Notes under the pieces: generated by a model
Database searches by the model: none
What the model was told of the DNA's origin: nothing
The model's input: only the letters and a program-made list of their open reading frames with translations
Shown: in pieces, positions 20,190 through 40,661 of the stretch
Layout of the letters: each line of letters begins with the position of its first letter
Numbering within the stretch: position 1 is the stretch's first letter
Assembly (NCBI RefSeq): GCF_036898095.1
Contig: NC_090729.1
Coordinates: forward strand, 58,979,368 to 59,043,367
Source: Palaemon carinicauda
Taxonomy: Eukaryota > Arthropoda > Malacostraca > Decapoda > Palaemonidae
Length of the DNA stretch: 64,000 bases
Reading direction: 5' to 3'
Translations under genes and position numbers: made by a program

Positions 20190-23100
20190 TTAAAGTCTGG
20201 ATTCGCTTAACGACCTGGGGATCAGAGCCCCAGGCAGAACTGCCCAAAGACTATGATATCGGACCAGCGGGGATTTGAACCCTCGTCCAGGATATCTGTA
20301 TGCCAGTGTCCATACCACTCGGCCACGAAGAAAGATAAAAGTCAATGACAATTCTTCTATACATATACCTGTCAAATTCTGGTTTTCTGTACTTAGAATT
20401 GAAATCAACCCATCTTCACCATCGTATCTAATTGGTAGGTTTGGAACTTGGCATTTAATTAATGATAAATTCTTGCACATTTAAATGTGTTTCTTTCATA
20501 TTTCAAATAAGCCTTATATATTAATACATTAAAGTCTGGATTCTCTTAACGACCTGAGGATCAGAGCCCCAGGCGGAACCGCTTAAGGACTATGATATCG
20601 GACCAGCGGGGATTTGAACTCTCATCCAGGATATCTGTATGCCAGTGAGCATACCACTCGGCCACGAAGAAAGATAAAAGTCAATGACAATTCTTCTATA
20701 CATATACCTGTCAAATTCTGGTTTTCTGTACTTAGAATTGAAATCAACCCATCCTCACCATCGTAGCTAATTGGTGGGTTTGGGACTTGGCATTCGATTG
20801 ATGATAAATTTTTGCACATTTAAACGTGTTTCTTTCATATTTCAAATAAGCATTATATATTAATACATTAAAGTCTGGATTCGCTTAACGACCTGGGGAT
20901 CAGAGCCCCAGGCGGAACTGCCCAAAGACTATGATATCGGACCAGCGGGGATTTGAACCCTCGTCCAGGATATCTGTATGCCAGTGACCATACCACTCGG
21001 CCACGGAGAAAGATAAAAGTCAATGACCATTCTTTTATACATATACCTGTCAAATTCTGGTTTTCTGTACTTAGAATTGAAATCAACCCATCTTCACCAT
21101 CGTAGCTAATGGGTAGGTTTGGGACTTGGCATTCGATTAATGATAAATTTTTGCACATTTAAACGTGTTTCTTTCATATTCTAAATAAGTCATATACATT
21201 AATACATTTAAGTCTGGATTCTCTTAACAACCTGGGGATCAGAGCCCCAGGCGGAACCGCCCAAAGACTCTGATATCGGACCAGCTGGGATTTGAACCCT
21301 CGTCCAGGATATCTGTATGCAGTGACCATACCACTTGGCCATGAAGAAAGATAAAAGTCAATGACAATTCTTCTATACATATACCTGTCAAATTCTGGTT
21401 TTCTGTACTTAGAATTGAAATCAACCAATCCTCACCATCGTAGCTAATTGGTAGGTTTGGGACTTGTCATTCGATTAATGATATATTTTTGCACATTTAA
21501 CCTGTTTCTTTCAAATTTCAAATAAGCCATATATATTAATACATTAAAGTCTGGATTCTCTTAACGACCTGGGGATCAGAGCCCCAGGCGGATCCACCCA
21601 AAGACTATGATATTGGACCAGCGGGGATTTCAACCCTTGTCCAGGATATCTGTATGCCAGTGACCATACCACTCGCCACGAAAAAAGCTAAAAGTCAATG
21701 ACTATTTTTCTATAAACATACCTGTCAAAGTCTGGTTTTCTGTACTTAGAATTGAAATCAACCCATCTTCCCCATCGTTGCTAATTGGTAGGTTTGGGAC
21801 TTGGCATTCGATTAATGATAAATTTTTGCAAATTTAAACGTGTTTCGTTCATATTTCAAATAAGCCAAATATATCAATACATTAAAGTCTGGATTCGCTT
21901 AACGACCTGGGGATCAGAGCCCCAGGCGGAACTGCCCAAAGACTATGATATCGGACCAGCGGGGATTTGAACCCTCATCCAGGATATCTGTATGCCAGTG
22001 TCCATACCACTCGGCCACGAAGAAAGATTAAAGTCAATGACAATTCTTCTATACATATACCTGTCAAATTCTGGTTTTCTGTACTTAGAATTGAAATCAA
22101 CCCATCTTCACCATCGTATTTAATTGGTAGGTTTGGAAATTGGCATTCAATTAATGATAAATTTTGCACATTTAAACGTGTTTCTTTCATATTTTAAATA
22201 AGCCATATATATTAATACATTAAAGTCTGGATTCTCTTAACGACCTAGGGATCAGAGCCCCAGGCAGAAACGCCCAAAGACTATGATATCGGACCAGCGG
22301 GGATTTGAACCCTCGTCCAGGATATCTGTATGCTAGTGACCATACCACTCGGCCACGAAGAAAGATAAGAGTTAATGACAATTATTCTATACATATAACT
22401 GTCAAATTCTGGTTTTCTGTACTTAGAATTGAAATCAACCCATCTTCACCATCGTAGCTAATTGGTAGGTTTGGGACTTGGCATTCGATTAATGATAAAT
22501 TTTTGCATATTTAAACGTGTTTCTTTCATATTTAAAGTAAGCCATATATATTAATACATTAAAGTCTGTATTCTCTTAACGACCTGGGGATCAGAGCCCC
22601 AGGCGGAAACGCCCAAAGACTATGATATCGAACCAGCGGGGATTTGAACCCTAGTCCAGGATATCTGTATGCCAGTGACCTTACCACTCGGCCACGAAGA
22701 AATATAAAAGTCAATGACAATTCTTCTATACATATACCTGTCAAATTATGGTTTTCTGTACTTAGAATTGAAATCAACCCATCTTCACCATCGTAGCTAA
22801 TTGGTAGGTTTGGGACTTGGCATTCGATTAATGATAAATTTTTGCACATTTAAACGTGGTTCTTTCATACTCCAAATAAGCCTTATATTATAATACATTA
22901 AAGTCTGGATTCTCTTAACGACCTGGGGATCAGAGCCCCAGCCGGAACGGCCCAAAGACTCTGATATCGGACTAGCGGGGATTTGAACCCTCGTCCATGA
23001 TATCTGTATGTCAGTGACCATACCACTCGGCCACGAAGAAAGATAAAAGTCAATATCAATTTTTCTATACATATACCTGTCAAATTCTGGTTTTCTGTAC

Positions 23101-26100
23101 TTAGAATTTAAATCAACCCATCTTCACCATCTTTGTTAATTGGTAGATTTGGGACTTGGCATTCGATTAATAATATATTTTTGCACATTTAAACGTGTTT
23201 CTTTCATATTTCAAATAAGCCATATATATTAATACATTAAAGTCTGGATTCTTTTAACGACCTGGGGATCGGAGCCACAGGCGGAACCGCCCAAAGACTC
23301 TGATATCGGACCAGCGGGGATTTGAACCCTCGTCTAGGATATCTGTATGCCAGTGACCATACCACTCAGCCACGAAGAAAGATAAAAGTCAATGACAATT
23401 TTTCTATACATATACCTGTCAAATTCTGGTTTTCTGTACTTAGAATTGAAATCAACCCATCTTCACCATCGTAGCTATTTGGTAGGTTTCGGACTTGGCA
23501 TTCGATTAATGATAAATTTTTGCACATTTAAACGTGTTTCTCTCATATTTCAAATAAGCCATAATTATTAATACATTAAAGTCTGGATTCTCTTAACGAC
23601 CTGGGGATCAGAGCCCCAGGCGGAACTGCCCAAAGACTATGATATCGGACCAACGGGGATTTGAACCCTCGTCCAGGATATCTGTATGCCAGTGACCATA
23701 CCACTCGGCCACGAAGAAAGATAAGAGTTAATGACAATTATTCTATACATATAACTATCAAATTCTGGTTTTCTGTACTTAGAATTGAAATCAACCCATC
23801 TTCACCATCGTAGCTAATTGGTAGGTTTGGGACTTGGCATTCGATTAATGATAATTTTTTGCATATTTAAACGTGTTTCTTTCATATTTAAAATAAGCCA
23901 TATATATTAATACATTAAAGTCTGGATTCTCTTAACGACCTGGGGATCAGAGCCCCAGGCGGAAACGCCCAAAGACTATGATATCGGACCAGCGGGGATT
24001 TGAACCCTAGTCCAGGATATCTGTATGCCAGTGACCTTACCACTCGGCCACGAAGAAATATAAAAGTCAATGACAATTCTTCTATACATATACCTGTCAA
24101 ATTCTGGTTTTCTGTACTCAGAATTGAAATCAACCCATCTTCACCATCGTAGCTAATTGGTAGGTTTGGGACTTGCCATTCGATTAATGATAAATTTTTG
24201 CACTTTTAAACGTGGTTCTTTCATACTCCAAATAAGCCTTATATTATAATACATTAAAGTCTGGATTCTCTTAACGACCTGGGGATCAGAGCCCCAGCCG
24301 GAACCGCCCAAAGACTCTGATATCGGACTAGCGGGGATTTGAACCCTCGTCCATGATATCTGTATGTCAGTGACCATACCACTCGGCCACGAAGAAAGAT
24401 AAAAGTCAATATCAATTTTTCTATACATATACCTGTCAAATTCTGGTTTTCTGTACTTAGAATTGAAATCAACCCATCTTCACCATCTTTGTTAATTGGT
24501 AGGTTTAGGACTTGGCATTCGATTAATAATATATTTTTGCACATTTAAACGTGTTTCTTTCATATTTCAAATAAGCCATATATATTTATACATTAAAGTC
24601 TGGATTCTTTTAACGACCTGGGGATCGGAGCCACAGGCAGAACCGCCCAAAGACTCTGATATCGGACCAGCGGGGATTTGAACCCTCGTCCAGGATATCT
24701 GTATGCCAGTGACCATACCACTCAGCCACGAAGAAAGATAAAAGTCAATGACAATTTTTCTATACATATACCTGTCAAATTCTGGTTTTCTGTACTTAGA
24801 ATTGAAATCAACCCATCTTCACCATCGTAGCTATTTGGTAGGTTTCGGACTTGGCATTCGATTAATGATAAATTTTTGCACATTTAAACGTGTTTCGTTC
24901 ATATTTCAAATAAGCCAAATATATCAATACATTAAAGTCTGGATTCGCTTAACGACATGGGGATCAGAGCCCCAGGCGGAACTGCCCAAAGACTATGATA
25001 TCGGACCAGCGGGGATTTGAACCCTCATCCAGGATATCTGTATGCCAGTGTCCATACCACTCGGCCACGAAGAAAGATTAAAGTCAATGACAATTCTTCT
25101 ATACATATACCTGTCAAATTCTGGTTTTCTGTACTTAGAATTGAAATCAACCCATCTTCACCATCGTATTTAATTGGTAGGTTTGGAACTTGGCATTCAA
25201 TTAATGATAAATTTTGCACATTTAAACGTGTTTCTTTCATATTTTAAATAAGCCATATATATTAATACATTAAAGTCTGGATTCTCTTAACGACCTGTGG
25301 ATCAAAGCCCCAGGCAGAAACGCCCAAAGACTATGATATCGGACCAGCGGGGATTTGAACCCTCGTCCAGGATATCTGTATGCTAGTGACCATACCACTC
25401 GGCCACGAAGAAAGATAAGAGTTAATGACAATTCTTCTATACATATACCTGTCAAATTCTGGTTTTCTGTACTTAGAATTGAAATCAACCCATCTTCACC
25501 ATCGTAGCTAATTGGTAGGTTTGGGACTTGGCATTCGATTAATGATAAATTTTTGCATATTTAAACGTGTTTCTTTCATATTTAAAATAAGCCATATATA
25601 TTAATACATTAAAGTCTGTATTCTCTTAACGACCTGGGGATCAGAGCCCCAGGCGGAAACGCCCAAAGACTATGATATCGGACCAGCGGGGATTTGAACC
25701 CTAGTCCAGGATATCTGTATGCCAGTGACCTTACCACTCGGCCACGAAGAAATATAAAAGTCAATGATAATTCTTCTATACATATACCTGTCAAATTAAG
25801 GTTTTCTGTACTTAGAATTGAAATCAACCCATCTTCACCATCGTGGCTAATTGGTAGGTTTGGGACTTGGCATTCGATTAATGATAAATTTTTGCACATT
25901 TAAACGTGGTTCTTTCATACTCCAAATAAGCCTTATATTATAATACATTAAAGTCTGGATTTTCTTAACGACCTGGGGATCAGAGCCCCAGCCGGAACCG
26001 CCCAAAGACTCTGATATCGGACTAGCGGGGATTTGAACCCTCGTCCATGATATCTGTATGTCAGTGACCATACCACTCGGCCACGAAGAAAGATAAAAGT

Positions 26101-28324
26101 CAATATCAATTTTTCTATACATATACCTGTCAAATTCTTGATTTCTGTACTTAGAATTGAAATCAACCCATCTTCACCATCTTTGTTAATTGGTAGGTTT
26201 GGGACTTGGCATTCGATTAATAATATATTTTTGCACATTTAAACGTGTTTCTTTCATATTTCAAATAAGCCATATATATTAATACATTAAAGTCTGGATT
26301 CTTTTAACGACCTGGGGATCGGAGCCACAGGCGGAACCGCCCAAAGACTCTGATATCGGACCAGCGGGGATTTGAACCCTCGTCCAGGATATCTGTATGC
26401 CAGTGACCATACCACTCAGCCACGAAGAAAGATAAAAGTCAATGACAATTTTTCTATACATATACCTGTCAAATTCTGGTTTTCTGTACTTAGAATTGAA
26501 ATCAACCCATCTTCACCATCGTAGCTATTTGGTAGGTTTCGGACTTGGCATTCGATTAATGATAAATTTTTGCACATTTAAACGTGTTTCTCTCATATTT
26601 CAAATAAGCCATATATATTAATACATTAAAGTCTGGATTCTCTTAACGACCTGGGGATCAGAGCCCCAGGCGGAACTGCCCAAAGACTATGATATCGGAC
26701 CAACGGGGATTTGAACCCTCGTCCAGGATATCTGTATGCCAGTGACCATACCACTCGGCCACGAAGAAAGATAAGAGTTAATGACAATTATTCTATACAT
26801 ATAACTGTCAAATTCTGGTTTTCTGTACTTAGAATTGAAATCAACCCATCTTCACCATCGTAGCTAATTGGTAGGTCTGGGACTTGGCATTCGATTAATG
26901 ATAAATTTTTGCATATTTAAACGTGTTTCTTTCATATTTAAAATAAGCCATATATATTAATACATTAAAGTCTGTATTCTCTTAACGACCTGGGGATCAG
27001 AGCCCCAGGCGGAAACGCCCAAAGACTATGATATCGGACCAGCGGGGATTTGAACCCTAGTCCAGGATATCTGTATGCCAGTGACCTTACCACTCGGCCA
27101 CGAAGAAATATAAAAGTCAATGACAATTCTTCTATACATATACCTGTCAAATTATGGTTTTCTGTACTTAGAATTGAAATCAACCCATCTTCACCATCGT
27201 AGCTAATTGGTAGGTTTGGGACTTGGCATTCGATTAATGATAAATTTTTGCACATTTAAACGTGGTTCTTTCATACTCCAAATAAGCCTTATATTATAAT
27301 ACATTAAAGTCTGGATTCTCTTAACGACCTGGGGATCAGAGCCCCAGCCGGAACCGCCCAAAGACTCTGATATCGGACTAGCGGGGATTTGAACCCTCGT
27401 CCATGATATCTGTATGTCAGTGACCATACCACTCGGCCACGAAGAAAGATAAAAGTCAATATCAATTTTTCTATACATATACCTGTCAAATTCTGGTTTT
27501 CTGTACTTAGAATTGAAATCAACCCATCTTCACCATCTTTGTTAATTGGTAGGTTTGGGACTTGGCATTCGATTAATAATATATTTTTGCACATTTAAAC
27601 GTGTTTCTTTCATATTTCAAATAAGCCATATATATTAATACATTAAAGTCTGGATTCTTTTAACGACCTGGGGATCGGAGCCACAGGCGGAACCGCCCAA
27701 AGACTCTGATATCGAACCAGCGGGGATTTGAACCCTCGTCCAGGATATCTGTATGCCAGTGACCATACCACTCAGCCACGAAGAAAGATAAAAGTCAATG
27801 ACAATTTTTCTATACATATACCTGTCAAATTCTGGTTTTCTGTACTTAGAATTGAAATCAACCCATCTTCACCATCGTAGCTATTTGGTAGGTTTCGGAC
27901 TTGGCATTCGATTAATGATAAATTTTTGCACATTTAAACCTGTTTCTCTCATATTTCAAATAAGCCATATATATTAATACATTAAAGTCTGGATTCTCTT
28001 AACGACCTGGGGATCAGAGCCCCAGGCTGAACTGCCCAAAGACTATGATATCGGACCAACGGGGATTTGAACCCTAGTCCAGGATATCTGTATGCCAATG
28101 TCCATACCACTCGGCCACGAAGAAAGATAAAAGTCAATGACAATTCTTCTATACATATACCTGTCAAATTCTGGTTTTCTGTACTTAGAATTGAAATCCA
28201 CCCATCTTCCGCATCGTATGTAATTGCTAGGTTTGGAACTTGGCCTTTAATTAAAGATATATTTTTGCACATTTAAACGTGTTTCTTTCATATTTCAAAT
28301 AAGCCTTATATATTAATACATTAA
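20190..28324. repeat. 339-bp satellite array 3 (24 monomers)
   Basis: The length is 8135 bp, within a base or two of 24 x 339. The first monomers match array 2 in order. The second half is built from a repeated group of four or five monomers. No gene is present. Confidence 0.95.
22559..27980. repeat. Four/five-monomer higher-order repeat (1356/1695 bp)
   Basis: The monomer type marked by TCCAGG preceded by CCCTAG and by ACCTTACCACTCGG recurs at 22559, 23915, 25609 and 26965, that is after 4, 5 and 4 monomers. Its right neighbours (TCCATGATATC, then GGAGCCACAGG types) repeat in the same order. This indicates recent unequal exchange in multi-monomer steps. Confidence 0.8.
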
Positions 28325-31300
28325 CCCTGGATAGGTACGCTCCTCGGACACACCTTTAAGGGTATACTCGGACGCGAACGACCCCGACGGCAAAAAAAAT
28401 TCTTGAAAAATCAGTTTTTCCAGTAACCTCCTTTTTTCTTTTGCCAAAAAAAATTCAATGAATGCTTAAAACAACTGTAAAGATAAATACTATTCATCTG
28501 CAAAAAAACTTTTTATTATAAATATTTTAAAAAATTAAGTAGAAAAAAAATACCTGACATAAAAATTCATAAAAAAAAAGTTTATACATATATACACAAA
28601 TCCTTTTAGGAATTGATTCTTGAATGTTTAGGACACATCTTGATGTATTTTGGATGAAGTCAGACCCATGGAGGTGAAGATCTGAAATGAGAAAAAAAGG
28701 GTAACTTTTTTGGCCAAAATAATTTGTCCAAATTTCATGAATTTTTTTGGTTACCCAAATGAAATAGGAAGTGGCTAATTTTTTTAGGGAATAAACATAT
28801 GTCATCCTAAAATAGAAATATGTAAAAAAATCTTCATTATTTTGTAAATTACATTTATATCAGGGGCCATATCTAAAGGTAATTTTTTGAGTACTTAGAA
28901 ATTTCGTAAAAAAATACATATATTTAATATATAATATGATATTTATGCAGGTAAAAATATATCAAAATATCACAAATTCTATAGGGAACAAGAATATATA
29001 TATATATATATAGGGCAGCTTACGCTTCGGATATGTCCACAAAATGGCCGCCAACCACACTGACTCAGACTCCCTAATCTGCCACTTGAAATGTAGGAAG
29101 GGTATGTCAATTTCAAGGTGTTATTTACTAATCTAATTATTATTGGATATGCATAAAAATTGTATGGTGGGTTACTGGATAATTGTTGATTATTTTACGA
29201 CTATAAAATTAAAATTCTGACCCAAAAAATTTTTTTTGAAGGGAAATAAAATCTAAAAAAAAAAATGTAAAACAATAAAATATTTTAGCTAAAAAAATTT
29301 GATGATATTCAATCAAAAAAAAAGTAAACAAAATTTTCCGACAAATAAACATCTAGAGGAATCATTACTCTGTGATAGTTCCTTAGTACGTAGTAATTTT
29401 GAAAGAATTGGGAAAAAACGAAAAAATGGCAATCACCGGAAAATCGAACACATACCTATATATACGCCATAGCCATATCTGGCTAAAAAAAAGATAGGCA
29501 TGGGTAGCCAGATCATCTAGAAACACTTTCCAACACTATAAAAATATAAGTTTTGCGACACTACTTGCCAATTCCTTACGGTAACATGACTAAGCAAAAA
29601 AATGCAAAACAAATAAAAAGGGGCACTCGCGGAAAAATGGCTAACATTCTAATATACGGCATTTCAGAAAAAAAAAATTCAGCCACGTGCTAGGCAAACC
29701 ATCAAGGCACATTTCCCGACAAATAAACATCTAAATGAATCATTACTCTGTGATAGTTCCTTAGTACGTAGTAATTTTGAAAGAAATGGGAAAAAACGAA
29801 AAAATGGCAATCACAGGAAAATCGAACACATACCTATATATACGCCATATCTGGCTAAAAAAAGAAGATAGGCATGGGTAGCCAGATCATCTAGAAACAC
29901 TTTCCAACACTATAAAATTATAAGTTTTGCGACACTACTTGCCAATTCCTTACGGTAACATGACTAAGCAAAAACATGCAAAACAAATAAAAAGGGGCAC
30001 TCGTGGAAAAATGGCCATTCTAATATACGGCATTTCAGAAAAAAAAAATTTCAGCCACGTGCTAGGCAAACCATCAAGGTACATTTTCCGACAAATAAAC
30101 ATATAAATGAAATATTACTTTGTGATAGTTCCTTAGTACGTAGTAATTTTGAAAGAAATGGGAAAAAACGAAAAAATGGCAATCACAGGAAAATCGAACA
30201 CATACTTATATATACGCCATATCTGGCTAAAAAAAAAATAGGCATGGGTAGCCAGATCATCTAGAAACACTTTCCAACACCAATAAAAATATAAGTTTTG
30301 CGACACTACTTGCCAATTCGTTACGGTAACATGACTAAGCAAAAAAATGCAAAACAAATAAAAAGGGGCACTCGCGGAAAAATGCCCAACATTCTAATAT
30401 ACGGCATCTCAGATAAAAAAAAAAAAGACATGCACGTGTTAGCCCAACCATCAAGGCACACTTTCTAACACATAAACATGAAAAAAAAATCAATAATATA
30501 CGGTAATTCCTTACTGCGTAGTAAATTTTTACAAATATTAAAAAAAAACAGAAATTGGCAACCGCAGTTAAATACCCAATATACCAATAACTACGTCGTA
30601 TCTGACAAAAACAAAATCACGCATGGGTAGCCAGATCATCTAGACACACTTTCCAACACTAAAAAAGCAAAAGTTTTACGACACTATTTCGCAATATCTT
30701 ACGGAAAAATGACTTGGCAAAAAAATGAAAAAAAATGAAAAAGGGACAGTCGCGGTAAAATGCCCGACATTCTAATATACGGCATCACAGATAAAAAAAA
30801 GACATGCACGTGTTAGCCCAACCATCAAGGCACACTTTCTAACACATAAAAATGAAAAAAAAAATGAATAATATACGGCAATTCCTTACTACGTAGTAAT
30901 TTTTACAAATATTGAAAAAAAAAACAGAAATTGGTAACAGCAGTTAAATACCCAATATACCAATAACTACGTCGTATCTGACAAAAACAAAGTCATGCAT
31001 GGGTAGCCAGATCATTTAGACACACTTTCCAACACTAAACAACAACACTATTTGGCAATATCTTACAAAAAAATGACTTGGCAAAAAAATGAAAAAAAAA
31101 TGGAAAAGGGGCACTCGCGGTAAAATGGTCCTCGTTGTGATGAACGACATTTAAACTAAAAAAAAAAATCATGCATATGGTAGCCAAACAATCTACCAAG
31201 ACTTTCAACAACTGATAACCTATACAAGTTGCACCATTCTACGACAATTTCATAATACGTAATAACTTTGATAATTAAGTAAACTACCTCAGAAGGGTAA

Positions 31301-31512
31301 ACTCGGTCGCGCTCGACCCCGACGCGTCTCAGAAATCGGGGAAGGAGTACAGCTACAGCAATGCACATCTGGACACTACTAGAGCGTGTAGGGGAGACAC
31401 CTCCTGCAGGTCGATCACCCAAAAATTCAGTCACGGGGGTGAGTCACGTGAGAAAAACCTGTTTTTTTTTTTACGCTAGGGGTAGCGAACAACCCACCGT
31501 ACCTATCCAGGG
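28325..31512 (+). mobile_element. Non-autonomous piggyBac-like element, complete copy 3 (3188 bp)
   Basis: The inverted repeats are at 28325-28339 and 31498-31512, with TTAA at 28321-28324 and 31513-31516. Compared with the other copies it has an expanded TA run near 28995-29011 and a 12-bp deletion near 31040 in the last subrepeats. The left kilobase holds no gene. It has no transposase. Confidence 0.85.
29333..31190 (+). repeat. 187-bp subrepeats inside piggyBac-like copy 3
   Basis: It has the alternating A/B unit order of the other complete copies, with one short deletion in the final A-type unit. CACGTG and TACGTA palindromes are kept in the B units. Confidence 0.8.
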
Positions 31513-39816
<8,304 letters not shown>

Positions 39817-40625
39817 AGGTAGGTAGTAGGTTGGCCAGGGCACCAGCCGCCCGTTGAGATACTACCACTAGAGAGGTATTGGATCCTTTGACTGGCCAGA
39901 CAGTAATGCATTGGATCCCTCTCTCTGCACAGCTTATTTTTTCTTTGCCTACACTTACACAGAATAGTTTGGCCTATTCTTTACATATTCTCGTCTTTCC
40001 TCATACACCTGACAACAATGAGATACTTAACACTTCTTCACCCAAGGGGTTAATTACTGTACTGCAATTTGTTCAGTGTACTTTCCTCTTGGTAAGGGTA
40101 GAAGAGACTCTTTAGCTGTGGTAAGCAGCTCTTCTAGGAGAAGGACACTCCAATATTAAACCACTGTTCTCTAGTCTTGGGTAGTGCCATAGCCTCTGTA
40201 CCATGGTCTTCCACTGTCTTGGGTTGGAGTTCTCTTGCTTGAGGGTACACTCAGGCACACTATTCTATCTTATTTTTTTTTTCTTCCTCTTGTTTTTTTG
40301 AAATGGTGTGTTGGGCAGGCTTAATAGAAGGGCCTTGGATGCCTGGTGGTTTATCAAGAGGTTGTCTTTTCCTTTTTCTGATTCTTTTTCTTCTCAAAAC
40401 CATCCTTACTGTCCTCCCTTCAGTTGAAGTGGCTATCCTGGAGGGTATTTAGCCTTGCATGGTGTATCGGCTCCTCCATGTTGACCAGTTTTTCCGACTT
40501 TTTACTATAGTCTATGGGTATCATCAATTACTTTGTTTATAATTCTGTACGTATTGTTTTTGTTATAATTCTTGTTAATCTAGTTTTTAAGTATTTATGT
40601 CTCTTTTATATTTCTATTAATTCTT
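39817..40625 (+). other. LINE copy 1 leader (5' untranslated region)
   Basis: It has no ORF1. The 78-codon frame at 39879-40115 has no domain and is probably chance. Immediately before the main ATG the frame is open back to TAG at 40581. It would encode a hydrophobic run beginning FLSIYVSFIFLLIL but has no ATG. Confidence 0.65.
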
Positions 40626-40661
40626 ATGCTGTCTGGAGACATTGAGCGAAATCCTGGACCA
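40626..40661 (+). other. 2A-like ribosome-skipping motif, LINE copy 1
   Basis: GDIERNPGP occupies residues 4-12. In known 2A peptides the ribosome fails to join the last Gly and Pro, and about 18-20 upstream residues in the exit tunnel matter. Only 11 residues precede the Pro from this ATG. The missing upstream part could be supplied by the 14 hydrophobic codons from 40584, if translation starts at a non-AUG codon or the RNA is spliced. Confidence 0.7.

Larger units (their letters stand above)
20190..31512. repeat. Higher-order unit: 24 monomers plus piggyBac-like element (11.3 kb)
   Basis: The block start recurs 11323 bp later (20275 and 31598). It differs from the 6.9-kb block by 13 additional monomers of the four/five-monomer type, so the two blocks share ends and differ in internal satellite expansion. 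Confidence 0.75.

Noticed and set aside
39879..40115. ORF1 of the LINE in its leader
   Set aside because: The 78 codons have no zinc knuckle, RRM or coiled-coil feature. The frame is short and probably chance.
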